Shown here piece after piece: positions 32,055-44,800 of a stretch of 64,000 nt of DNA. This stretch comes from Anticarsia gemmatalis (Eukaryota > Arthropoda > Insecta > Lepidoptera > Erebidae): positions 6,413,501 to 6,477,500 of the forward strand of contig NC_134765.1 in the NCBI RefSeq assembly GCF_050436995.1, written 5' to 3'. Below the pieces are notes generated by a model. It saw only the letters and a list, made by a program, of their open reading frames with translations, made no database searches and was not told where the DNA came from. Both the position numbers and the translations under genes were made by a program. Every line of letters starts with the position of its first letter. Position 1 is the first letter of the stretch.

Positions 32055-34824
32055 ATGACGACCAAAAATAGCGTGTTTGTTGGAATATTCGCTGATTCAA
32101 ATTCTTTGAACGACTTTAATGTTACCTTTGGTTACATTTGTATAGAAAATGGAAAGGTAAGTCTATTCTGTATGTTATAACGAGTTCTTTTTAATTTTTT
32201 TATAACTTTTGATACCACGTTTAAAAAACGTGTTTTATTACAGATCACAAAAACAGGTTCTATTGAGGAGTTTGATAATCTTGAAAGATCTGGAAGTTTT
32301 AAAGATTATAATATAACTAAATTGAACAAAGATCAGTTTATAATACCCGGCTTTGTGGACTGCCATACACATGCACCACAATTTCCAAACATTGGTTTGG
32401 GATTAGATCGGCCACTGTTGGAATGGCTGGCAAAATATACATTCCCGTTAGAGAAGAAGTATAAAGATGCTGAGTTTGCTGCCAGAATCTATGATCAAGT
32501 TGTGGTAAGTGAAAATATTTTTATGGAGTAGCAAAGGGTAGTTTAAATCTATGAGCTGGGAATTCTATAAGTCCATTACCCAGTAAAGGTGGTTAGGAAA
32601 GTAGGTAATTTTTAATATACATTTTTCTGTTCCGAATGCAATAAAAGTAAACCAATAAATAAATTAAAGTAAATTAATTTATTAAGCTTTCTGTTACTTA
32701 GACTTGAGACTGAGTGATCTGCACATTTACAGTAAATAGTTATAGATTTATGAAAATAATCTGATAAGCATTACAGTTTTACTCTTGCTTATGGTTACTT
32801 TTTAATTTCAGCAAAGATTATTAAAAAATGGCACCACAACAGCTTGTTACTTTGGTTCTCTACATGTGGAGGGAACTCTGGAGTTAGTTAAAAGTGCCAT
32901 TAAACATCACCAGAGGGCACTGATAGGTAAAGTGAGCATGAACAAAGAGAATGATGCGGGATATTACAATGATACTGAAAAAGAATTGACTGAAGTTGAA
33001 ACTTTTGTACAAAAAGTTTTAGCCTTGCAGGTAATGTGTAATAAGCTAAATAAACATTAAGCCAAATAAGATAATGGCTTTAAAATTACTTTTTTTACTT
33101 ACCATACCATAAAACAATTCTGTTGAAACATAAACATATTTTCATAAACAAGTTTAATATTTAAACAAAGTGTTGCCAGTGCCTTATATAATAAGTGTTG
33201 TTGTTATTTTATGTTTCAGAATGATTTAGTGGAGCCTGTTGTGACGCCCAGATTTGCTTTAAGCTGTGATAAAAAGCTTATGGATGGTCTAGCCAAAATA
33301 GCAAATAAGTATAATTGTAGAATACAGGTATACAATTAATTATTTACTTACATATCACTACAACATAAGGGTTTAGGAAGACTATAATATATGATTCTTC
33401 ACAATTAGCCACTGTTATACTCACTAACTACAGAATTCTAAGACACTTTCTTAAACAAGCTTAATAATGCTGGCAAGCCATTTGAAAAGATTAACTGTTC
33501 TTTTTTCAGAGCCATATATCAGAAAACCTGCAAGAAATAGAGTATGTATTGGAGACTAACGAGAATTGTAAGAGCTATGGCGATGTTTATGATAAAAGTG
33601 GAATTTTGAATAACCGGGTGTGTATTTGTTAACAATATTTTATTATGGATATATTTTTAAGTAAACAGGGCTACCAAGACGCCCCGAAGTTTGAGTCCGA
33701 ATTCAGTCTGAGAAATAACAGATGAGTTTTTCTCACATCAATAATATAACTTATTAAATAATTAATAAACTTTATCCCAAATCGTCTGAAAAGTACAAAT
33801 AACATTTGAATTTTCGTGAACATTCAATTAGCGTATCAACTTCAAACTTGTATCTTTCGACAGTGCATCATGGCTCACGCTGTTCATTTAACGGACGAAG
33901 AGCTCACCTTGCTGCGGTCACGCGGAGTGTCCGTAGCGCATTGTCCAGCGTCTAACACACGTCTGAAGTCCGGCTTATGTCCTGTAAGGAGATTACTTAA
34001 TGCTAACATTACAGTTGGCTTGGGAACTGGTAATATTCTTTTGACACTATTCAATAGTAAGCAGGTTCAGCCAAGATTCTCATAAACAAAATTCAATATG
34101 ATTCGTAAAGAAAATATTAATATTCTTTTCAACTAATTGTGACTACTGAACTAAATCACTTGGCCTATGCACTTCTCTACTATACCAACCTCAGTGAAGA
34201 TATTACGTAAGTGAGAAGCCATTCTTTAAAAAAACTATTTTGCAAAGATAACTTCATATTTATTCATTATTCCTCAGACGTATCTGGTGGTGACAGCGCA
34301 ACAATATTAGATGCAATTCGTCGATCTATGGATGTATCCATGTGCCTCGAGTTACAAGGAAACCCGCAGTGGTCGTTGGATTGGAAAGAAGCATTCTATC
34401 TCGCTACTCTAGGAGGCGCAAAATGTAAAATCACAACTTGTTTTAGTCATTTTGTAACCGTACCATGATTGCAGTAAATACATAAACTTTTTTAACTAGG
34501 TAGGGCTTGAGTCCTCCAAATTTGGCTCAATTTTTTTGTAAGGGACCACTTGTCGAAAAGAATATGCTTACTAATTCTATTATATTCTTTACAGCCTTGA
34601 ATTTGGATAACAAGATTGGCAACTTCGAAGTGGGCAAAGATTTCGACGCGCTGATCATAGACACATATGCCAAGGGCGGTCAAATAGACAAGTACGAAGG
34701 CGCCCTTGAAACTACTGCTGAGGAATACGCCAATGATTTGTTACAACGATTCATATTCACAGGAGACGATAGGAATATTGTACAGGTTTATGTGAAAGGA
34801 GAGAAAGTTAAGGATGTCGTGTAA
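32055..34824 (+). CDS. guanine deaminase (guanase)
   Basis: Eight exons: 32055-32156, 32244-32504, 32812-33030, 33220-33327, 33510-33617, 33864-34029, 34278-34424 and 34595-34824, all GT-AG and in phase; 446 residues, against 454 in man. A cytosolic zinc amidohydrolase that deaminates guanine to xanthine and ammonia in purine breakdown, important in insects that excrete uric acid. Zinc and catalytic residues are all present: His75 and His77 (VDCHTHAPQF), His232 with Glu235 (HISEN), His271 (MAHAVHL) and Asp322 (GTDVSGG). ASNTRLKSG and PGFVDCHTH are family signatures. It starts about 400 bases downstream of the cyclase stop codon on the same strand; the ATG follows a purine-rich AAAA context, and no upstream exon is needed. 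Confidence 0.97.
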
Positions 34825-34892
34825 TAATACTATTAAATATAAATATTTTTTACTTTTATATTGTAATCAAATTTTATCTGAATTCTTGGAAT

Positions 34893-34898
34893 AATAAA
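34893..34898 (+). terminator. poly(A) signal of guanine deaminase
   Basis: AATAAA about 69 bases after the stop codon. Confidence 0.7.
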
Positions 34899-35043
34899 TA
34901 TACTTTATTCAAATGTTTTTTAAAGTCGCTGATTGTTTTTATTATTTTATCCTATCACACGTCACGTACCAAAATTTAACATCGTCCTTTAGATGTCACT
35001 GCGATAAAAATAATAAATTAGTCTTATTAGACTTTATTAATAA

Positions 35044-35302
35044 CTAGCTGACCCGCGCAACTTCGCTTGCGTCACATAAGAGAGAATGCGCAGTAATTTT
35101 GCCCGTTTTTGTAACATTTCTCGTTGCTACTCCGCTCCTTTTGGTCGTAGCGTGATGATATATAGCCTATAACCTTCCTCGATAAACGGGCTATCTAACA
35201 CTGAAAGAATTTTTCAAATCGGACCGGTATTTCCTGAGATTAGCGCGTTCAAACAAACAAACAAACAAACTCTTGAGCTTTATAATATTAGTATAGTATA
35301 GA
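35044..35302 (-). mobile_element. Helitron-like element, family B, complete copy
   Basis: On the minus strand it starts TCTATACTATACTAATATTAT and ends GTTGCGCGGGTCAGCTAG before a T. It contains a short (GTTT)n run and the same body as 11204-11497. It lies between the converging guanine deaminase and RhoGAP genes. Confidence 0.82.
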
Positions 35303-35357
35303 TGTATAGAATAGGCCATTTTACAATGATCAAAACACAGCTGTAATTTGTTATACT

Positions 35358-38300
35358 TTTATTCTTGTGTAATTCTTTATAATTTGTGTAGAAAAATGTG
35401 CAAATATAATGTGAAATACAAACTGAATTTACATAAGCAAATACCGTTATACAATAATACTAAACGGAATTAAAATTTAATTAATTCCCACAAACACGAT
35501 GAACATAATATGTAACAGTATAAACAATATGTTTTTGGCTTTCGTCATAGGACTTTCCAGGACTGTTCATTTTTCTAATAAAATAACATTAATTCACTAT
35601 CAATGTATATAAACTGCAAGTAACACTGTTTACAATTTTGTTAAAGCTTTGAGATCTGTTAAATATTTTTATGATAGAAAATAATACTCAAATGCAACTG
35701 GTGTCGTTATATACTTAAGTCGGTGGAATGATAAAATATAATGTATTCGAGTGTTAGTAATAAATTATAATTATAACATATAAACAGTCTTATAAAGTCA
35801 AAAATAAAATACTATCTAAACTTTAGAGCAACTTATATTATTGTACAAAAATGTTACTAATATTTAGTTAATAATGTTATACTTTTTAAAAATGTTAATT
35901 CATTAAAAAATAGGACGCACTTGAATAAAGACGAAAAATATAAGGCTAACGTTTACCATTTACAAAAATTTAGTTTTGTCGGTGTTGCCAGCACAACGAA
36001 ATAGAACACTCGTTTCACGGTGACTGATATATTATTGTGTTAACAACATCAACAAGTCTTTTGATCTCAAAATCTACACATTAAACTACCACATTCGTTT
36101 ATTCTCCTAACGCTAATCAATGAACACAGGAACTTGGACGTGCAAATCCAAAAATGCAAGCCAGGTAAGTATCATAATGTATATATTTAATAATTTATTT
36201 GGCAACCTTAGTGACCACTCGTGCGTCGTGATTACGCAGCGCATTACATTGTGATCATCATTTTACCAACACATATATTTTCTGAAATATGACTCCGTAC
36301 TATTTAATTGATTGTTACAAATACTAGATCAGGTGACACCGAATACCTCACTGAGGTATTTACACATATACGAGGATAACAATATAATACCGATATAAAC
36401 AAAAATACTCACTACGGGATGTGGAATAGCCTCGGGGTTGCGGGGATATAACCACTAACCGACCGCTAATACTTATTAATACGTAATTACACAACGAATA
36501 TAAAATTACTTTGAGCTGCCATCGATACACAACAGGCACTGAACCCGGACACGTGCACACACAACTATACAACATAACGAAAACTGCGTTGACCTGCATT
36601 GAAACTATTTAACCTAAAACAGTCTTAAATATATACTATCTTAAAAATAAAAGGTACATTTTATAAAAATAATGTGCGGACTGTGTGCATGTATGCAATG
36701 ACACATATTACTCCAATAATAACTAAATTATATACAATAATTGTTAACAAAAACATTTGATCCATTGCGAGTCTTATAAACTTAACATTTTACTTTAATA
36801 GTTACCTATAATCAAATTATAATAATAAGGAAGATGTGATTTGAATGTCAACGTTAGAAAACTAAATGAATTTCTCATAAGACATTTCAGAATAAACTAG
36901 CACCTATATTAATTTTTATTAAGATCCAAATCGTACATATTTACAGAAATGTTACAAAACAACCATTTATTCAAAAATTCGACAACTGTATAATGTCATT
37001 TTGTACTATTCAATAATAGACAACATGTAATTGCAATATGAATGTGACTGTATCCATACACTATCTAATGCGTACTCAATTGTTTTTTGTTCGTTATGTA
37101 AGAAAAACTTTTATAAAGATAGTTCAGTCTTTTAATCCGGCTCAAATTTGGCTGACACCTGCATTCAATTTTTAGTATAAAAGAGCCAAATGTTTGTGTA
37201 AATTTTGGCATGATTTGGGAATTGAAGCATTAGATACTATTGGTGAATAATATAAGATGAAATTAAGAGTAACTGAGGTAGAAAGAAATGCACAGTGAAA
37301 AATAATATAATGCAACTTGTGATAATCATATCAGTTTCTATACGAGTTATAGAAACTTAAACAAAATTTTAAATGTTATAATAGAAATTAAACTTACTTT
37401 AACATTTATTTACAGGAATGTTTAGTCGTATTAATGTGACAATGGCGACACACTGCCTTAAATCAGAGTTAATTCCGAATGGGGTTACATGTTCGCCACC
37501 TCCCAAGACAAGATTGAATTCCTTATCAGAATCAATCTTTAAAGTTTAATAAGACATATTATAGGTACATTTCTCATGGCACAGACAAGATTGCTTATGT
37601 TCATCTCAACCACATTTATGTAACAAAAGGAAAGTGTGTGGTGCATATGAACGTAATTTTAAAATATATATTTGACTAATAAATAATTTGAATATTATAT
37701 TTTAAACTTTGTAATCTATAAAATAGAGAGCACAATAATTTTGGATTATCAATCAATTCAGTCAATAATTTTACTATAAACAGTTTCTTAACACCATTCA
37801 GAGACCAAAATCTAAAAACAGATATCCTAAGCTTACAACACCGGCTATAAAAATGTACAAACGAACTCCTGCCATATCCCACGAAACTACATTCTATCAC
37901 ATATAATAATATTTTAGTAAATCGGCACAACACCCACATAGACAAAATTCACGAATAAATTTACGTGACAAAACTGTATCGACTCGACTACTAGAGCCTC
38001 TGAACACTTCGCTACCTCTACCTCGAGTTTTGTATATCATCACTTAAGATACATAAAAACAATTATATCGAATCCTCGGTAACTCTCTCTCGTTAATGTG
38101 TATGCTACGTGCTCGCTGCACGATGGAGAAAGAGCTAATCATGATTCAGGAGCCTGAGGCCGATGCCATCATTCTGTACGGTGCGGTACTCGTAGAGACT
38201 ACTATATAGTAATGATAGACCATCATGTAGAATACACTGAAGAAATAAACATCATACAATCAGAAAGATATCGAAATATGGTCGAACACTTACACAAAGC

Positions 38301-38868
38301 TCTATATTATACACGGGAGACATCGAACGGTCTATTTTTAAATTCGTATATACTGCAGTAATAATTTATTCACAAACGGACGAACTACATTTCGCTTCCA
38401 TATTGTATCGATTCTATGAGAAAAACGCTTTCACTACCACTAAACAGGCGAACAAAAGTTACAATTACATCGGAGTATAGTCTAGTCAAAATAAAAATCT
38501 TATGAAGCGAATAAAACATGAAAATGAAGTTTACGAAAGCTATACGGGGTGAAAAAAAATGGGCCATCGATGAAAACTATCTCTAGTTTTCTTCCTTAGC
38601 CCATATTTTTCGTCACCTGTATAGCGTTATAAAACTATCGTTACCAAAACATTACACACTAATTAAGCTTGCGTCCTCGTTATAAAGTCGACATTTTAGT
38701 ACGAGCGTCACGCGGACACAATTAGGAAACGACACGTAGACGTTAACGATCCGAGTTCGACGCACATGAACAGGGGAGCGTGAAGAGTCCTCTCGCCGGG
38801 TGCGGTTCAGCCGTCGCAGTGCGGGCAGGCGGGCGGGCAGGCGGGGGGCGGGGAGGGCAGTCAGGCGG
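35358..38868 (-). other. probable long 3' UTR of the RhoGAP gene
   Basis: About 3.5 kb of AT-rich sequence after the distal RhoGAP stop codon with no coding exon on either strand. AATAAA-type signals on the minus strand occur in several places, the furthest near 35358-35363. The extent of the UTR is inferred; transcript evidence would settle it. Confidence 0.4.
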
Positions 38869-41800
38869 TCACTTGACGAGGCTGGAGAGCGAGCGCGACC
38901 TCAGCGTCGGGGTGCGAGAGCGCGCGGCACGCGGCGCCGCCGCCGCACACGCGCGCGCGCCGGGACCGACGCCGCGAACTGCGACGCTCGCCACCTGCGC
39001 ACACTAAACCTCACTGTCTGCGCGACCGCGACCACGCGCTACTCGCAGATGTACCACGAGCCGACTATATCTGCGTCCCTCTCCATGTACAGTGCGATTT
39101 ATTTAATTCGATCGGAATTGCTACGGTGGGTGCGTAGAGGTCCGCTGATATTTTCGACGAGTGTCGTGTAATTCGAAGCCGATTAGTGAGATGACTACTA
39201 GACGGCGATTCAAAGAAGATGCGCTTTGTTTCGATGCGACGGTTGAAGCGTCTAAATAGTTGTCGGTATGCAAACGTATCACTCGTTTGAATCGACGTCT
39301 ACTAGTCCTAATGAACAAAATTTAATAATACACGCGTGTACATCTGCGATATTATCACTAAAAAAAACAAATTCAAATTTCATCTTTGACCCTCAGAAGT
39401 GATTGTGACAGCACTTTTATTTATTAAAAAAATAAATCAAACATCGAGTTATTCAAACAGATAAAATTCGAAAAGGCGTTTTAGAAAGCAAAGACTAATA
39501 TCTTAACAGACACATATATTATATTGGCTAATTAATTTATAAAAAAAGATATATGTTTCTTTAATTTTTAAATAGACGTTGCTTTCTCGAATTTGTGGAA
39601 GCTGTGACAAGTCGATATAATTATCTTGCCATCATATATTAACAACATATAAAAAAACATTACTGCATTCCACTGCATGGTATAACAGCATTAGCCATGA
39701 TGTGACAATTGATATCGTCCACAGATGAAAATGCAATGATATAATATATTTTAATGGATTGTGACTGATTTCCAAGCAATAGTGCTTACGTCACAACATC
39801 GAGCATGCTCGCCGTACAAACGGTACGTTTCCGCAGCCGATTCCAACACATGCTGTAAGGCATTCTCGACGAATATATTATGTGTGCTGGCAAAGCTGCG
39901 TCATCAATCTTAAGTAAAATAACCCTTATAATCTCTACCCTTTTAAATACGTAAATTATTTATCATACATTAAATAGCATATTATAAAAAAATAGAAATA
40001 AAATAATTCGTATAATACAAGATTTCGTTTCAAATCTCTAAATCTAAACAATAACGTTTAAATCAAAGCCACGTCTACATAGATCTATAATTAAAAATAA
40101 TTACACAGTATATTTAGAAAAATATGTGCAGTATCGTATGTACAGAAGAGGAGAGAGGAGAAAAACAACACAAGCGCACAGATCATGCGTGACGTGCGAC
40201 ATACGACGACACACAGTGCGATGACACATGCGATGGTTTCAAGCGAAAGCGAGCCCGCACTAAGCGTCCGTGCCGCCCTGTGTCGAGCGCCGGGTTAGTC
40301 CTCCGCACCGAAGCGAACGAACACGGGAGCACAGTACCGGGGCGCGAGATTCAGAACAAAAACTCTAGGCAGGCGACAAGCACGTAGAGAGCCGTGCTCT
40401 CGCGGGCCTCGGCGGCGCAGGGCGCGGGCGGCGAGCAGGCCGCGCGCCGCGGGGTCGCGGGCGTACCGGGGCGCGAGCGCGCGGCGTCCAGCGACGCGGC
40501 CGGCTGCAGGAACCACTCCGAGCGCGTGCGCATGCGCGCGCGCTGTCGCTCGTGCACCTGCGACCACCCACGCTTACATGGCGCCCCCCCCGCGCCGCCC
40601 ACTCCACCGCCCCCACTGACCCCCGGGACCCCAGTGCCCTGGCGGCCGGTGGCTTCTCGCGCATTGGGCGGCCGATGTGAGTACGCGATCGAAAGAACCG
40701 AAGCTTCATATACCGAGTGGGAGCACAGAATGATAACCGTATTAAGGTTACCGAATATATAGACGTACCGATACGTTTAATGAATGAATGAATAATCTGG
40801 ATTTTTTCGGTCGCTCAGTGCACAGGAAGCTTCGAACGCCGCGACTCGATTTTAGTATTAGTTTCGTCTCGGGCTCGTTTACTTACTACTTCGGGGGCAG
40901 TGGGTCGTGGACGAGCGGGGGGTGCACGTATACGCGAGTCTTTTCGGCGATTCGAGATCGTTTAGACGACCGTAGGCGTCGAGATGATGAGTACAGTACC
41001 CAACCCGATTGCGAGGTTGTTACTTATTAGAACGACGGTTAATCACTACCATGAAACGAGGGGTTAATCGTTTAATAGATTAGTTACACTATTTACTCTC
41101 TACCGTTAGTCAACAAAAAGACGATTATCTCACCTACTAGGTATACCACAAAGGACCATAACCATCGGAATGATTAATAAAAAACATTGTTATTACAATT
41201 CCATGAAAGTAATCAGTCATGTTACAATAAAACACGTATACCATAACATCTACAGAGTATAACACCGATTAACTTCACTGACTAGAAAATGACACAGATA
41301 GTTTTATAAATATAAAGTAGTACTGTATATTATTTTCGGGTGTACATCGCACCATCGAGTGCCGCTAGAAGCTTCAGTGAAGTGTGTGGGCGCGTCAAAC
41401 AGCTTGTGCGTGGCCACACCTCTGTTTAAGCACAATAGTGTCCAACATTCGCTTGTATTATATATTTCACACCGTGTATATTGTCCAGTAAATGTATAAT
41501 CATAAGAGGAAATATCTAGTACTAACAGATCAGCCACAAGTTGTCCTAAGTTATCTTAAAGGGAAACAGACATCACTCATGCAGTTGGTAAGAGAACGTG
41601 GACCACTGGCGCGGTTCTGTACATTTTACTGAAAACATATTAAACGTGTGCATCATTCAACACAATTCTGATTAAATTGGGCACATGAAGTGTTATAAAA
41701 TCGATATCGCACCTCCGCAACCTTAAAAGTCTGATAGCAGTCAGGTTTAATTCAATTACACGAACTGGATTCTAGTTATATGAAACCAAAGTTGCCGAGG

Positions 41801-44800
41801 TGCACAATGAATTACATATTAGTGTATGTGAGTAGATCATTAAATATTATTTGACGTCTAAATGGTTGTTTGTAATGTTTGGCGAGAGGTCCACGTCACA
41901 AGAGACAGTACAGGGAGACAGAGTTGCTTAGAATCTACAGGTGGATACTGAGAAAACTCTCTTCACCATCACTTATAAAATAAATCCTTCAGTGCGCGCT
42001 AGAATTGAAACAGTTTTTTTATACATTCATCCTTTACTCAGATATTAAGCGTTCTGTGATATCCACACGACTGTATGACCTCATCGAAGTAGTATAGAAA
42101 ATATTGAATATTAGTTATTGAGAAATGGACAAGCTTGACTTTGTTGAACTTAGAATATCATTCAAATAGATAACGATCAGTTAAAATTAAAAAGTAATTA
42201 TATTGAATTTAAAATTAGATGGAAATGTATCCTGTTCTTATATAAATAAAAAAATGGACATCAAGAACGCTGAAACATTTTCAGAAATCATTCTACATAA
42301 CTGGTCAAATGGAATGTGACGGTAAAAGTAACAAGTATTTTATAACTACGAAAAAAAACCAGTTACGTAATATGATTTCTGATCAACAAATAACAAAGGT
42401 ATAAGTAAAACTTGAGACAGTTAATATATGACAATACAGTAAGGGACAAAGTAATTGTATCTTTATCCCGTACAACATAAAGGTTGGTATCGTACCTGGG
42501 GTAGGTAGGAGAGGCTCTTGGTGCTCTCGGCGTACTTGTTGATAGCTCGGAGTTCTTCTAGAGTCATGTGTGGGCTGGAGTTGCTGCGCGATGACTGAGA
42601 TGACGAGCTTACGGACACCTGGAATTTACACAAGTATTTGAACAACTAGCTATATCCAGTAGCCCCCCTTCTTGTTGCTTAATTTTAGCCAATGGGGAAC
42701 AATTTTTTAAAAATAAAAAAATGTTTAGTTTTAACTCGACTATATGAACGCAGCTCTTTTAATAGTCTAATTACCATTATACTACTTGGTCTTAAAACTT
42801 GGTTTTAATATGTAATGATTTTAAAAGAAAAAGTAACCATCATAAAGATCACATTACTAAGAAAGCTACATTATATGTTTGTGTAACACTTAATAAAACC
42901 TTGACATCTTAAGATTTTCCACACATAAAAAGAAAGAAAAACTACAAACCTTTTCATAATTCGCCATTTTCTTAATAACAAGTTAGACGCCTATACGAAC
43001 GGCTAATAGTGAAAAGACTGTGATATTCCGTTATCGCGACTTCAAAGCTACTGGCCTTATTTTTTATATCGCATTGTTATCAAAAGATTGCAAGCAACAA
43101 AATGCAGTGTACTTGAATACGACCATGATCACTCATGTATGTCAGGTTCAGTTTATTAACTAATATTTATCTAGATCTCGCTTTTGTTTATAAACTAGTT
43201 CATTAACTAGCCAATCTAGTTACTTAAATGTTTTTTTTTTAATTAAAGGTATGTATGTTTTATTAAACCTATTATTTGTTATTAGGACTCAAACCTACAA
43301 CACTTTTATACAGGGACGTTACCGCGATACAGCTTAACCACGGTAAGTTCAATCTGTGTTGAAACATCACGCAATTATTTAATCTCAGGATGATTTCTTG
43401 TTTGCAAGAATCCTTGCGTAGTACGTATTGGAAAATGCTACATGTTTATTGAATGTTGTTTGAATACGGTAGATGATTACCAGTCAAATCAACTTCTCTT
43501 TAAGAAATGTCAAAAATACATTTTAGTATAGGAATACAAAATAGTGACGTCACAGTTTCGTATTATCGTTGGCATCAAATGAGTGCCTAATAAAATGTTT
43601 CAGTCTGTAGTAATTACAATTTCAATACCATTTACCAGCAAAATTACATAGCCTGGGCATTTTATATGAATGCCCAGCTACAAGTTTTAGATTTTTCGTT
43701 AACCCAGTCAACTATCCAATCAAATAAAGGTGTCGTACTTTGAAGACGCTCTCCTCGAGTGAGATGGAGAGTCGCGTGCATGAGTCGAGCAGGCTGTGCT
43801 CGGGGATGATGCCCAGCACGCCGCCCGCCGCGCCCGCGCCCCCGCCGCCCGCCAGCGCCGGCATCGACTGGCACTCCTCCGACTTGGTTAGACCTATACC
43901 ACAACAATACATTACATTAAACCTCTCACTGGTCGTGTTGGTTATCCGTCCCACCGGAATAAAGAGTGTACTATTTTGTGCACACACTTGGACACTTTAA
44001 ATCAAGTATTGCATCTTTGGCCAGTTTCAGGGAAACTGATCGTTGTAGCCGGATACTAGGCTACGGCTAGGACAATATTATCACTGATGTTATACCCGAG
44101 TGTGAACGTAAAGTGTACAGAATGCACACTATGCACAGGTCACGGGCTGATTTCAGCCCGTGACTCTTTCTTCTCTTTTTCACTCACTGATAGTTATAAA
44201 CTCGATAAAGTAACAAAACTTTGGTTACTCTGCGTTCATTAGGGAAGGCAGTTTGAGTAGAATCACTCTTTTCAAATTAATATTTTCTGTTGACAAAAAT
44301 ACAAATTGATTCTGAGAGTGGGGATCACGCTAATGATGATTATTTGCAAAAAAACTCTTGGTTACAATCTTTTAAAAGATAAAAAATTTAAACTTTTGTA
44401 TGTGCCGCTAAAATCAAAATATTTTAAGTGATAATAGTGTCCAAAATTCTAATATGCTTTCGTGTAAGATTTTATTTTAATTTACTTTTCTAACGATGAA
44501 AGTTGCGATTTGCAATTACCGCTTTGAACACATTCATTAATCCTACGGAAAATACCCACTTGTATAAGAAAACAAGAATAAAAACTACCAAACGTATTGT
44601 ACGCCATAAAACATTTTGTCCCAACACTAAAAATAACTTAAAAGGTAATTTATATTTAAAAAACCAAAATACTGGATACATTTTAAAAGGTGAGTTAACC
44701 TAAATGATACTTGTCAAAGTTATGGATTAGAGAGTTTAATGAACATTCCGGCCCTGTTAGTATTCCCAGATACGTGACGTAGATGGATATCTTTGCACTG

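Noticed and set aside
38780..39171. Plus-strand Arg/Gly/Ala-rich open frames
   Set aside because: Shadow of the GC-rich minus-strand last exon of the RhoGAP gene; no splice or family support.
40295..40762. Several overlapping Arg/Ala/Pro-rich open frames on both strands
   Set aside because: The block is so GC-rich that stops are rare in all frames; only the minus frame matching splice phase was kept, at moderate confidence.
40880..41030. Minus-strand open stretch reading ...SSSRRLRSSKRSRIAEK... considered as another RhoGAP exon
   Set aside because: No acceptor gives the required phase 0 after the 42618-42496 exon, so it cannot be joined.
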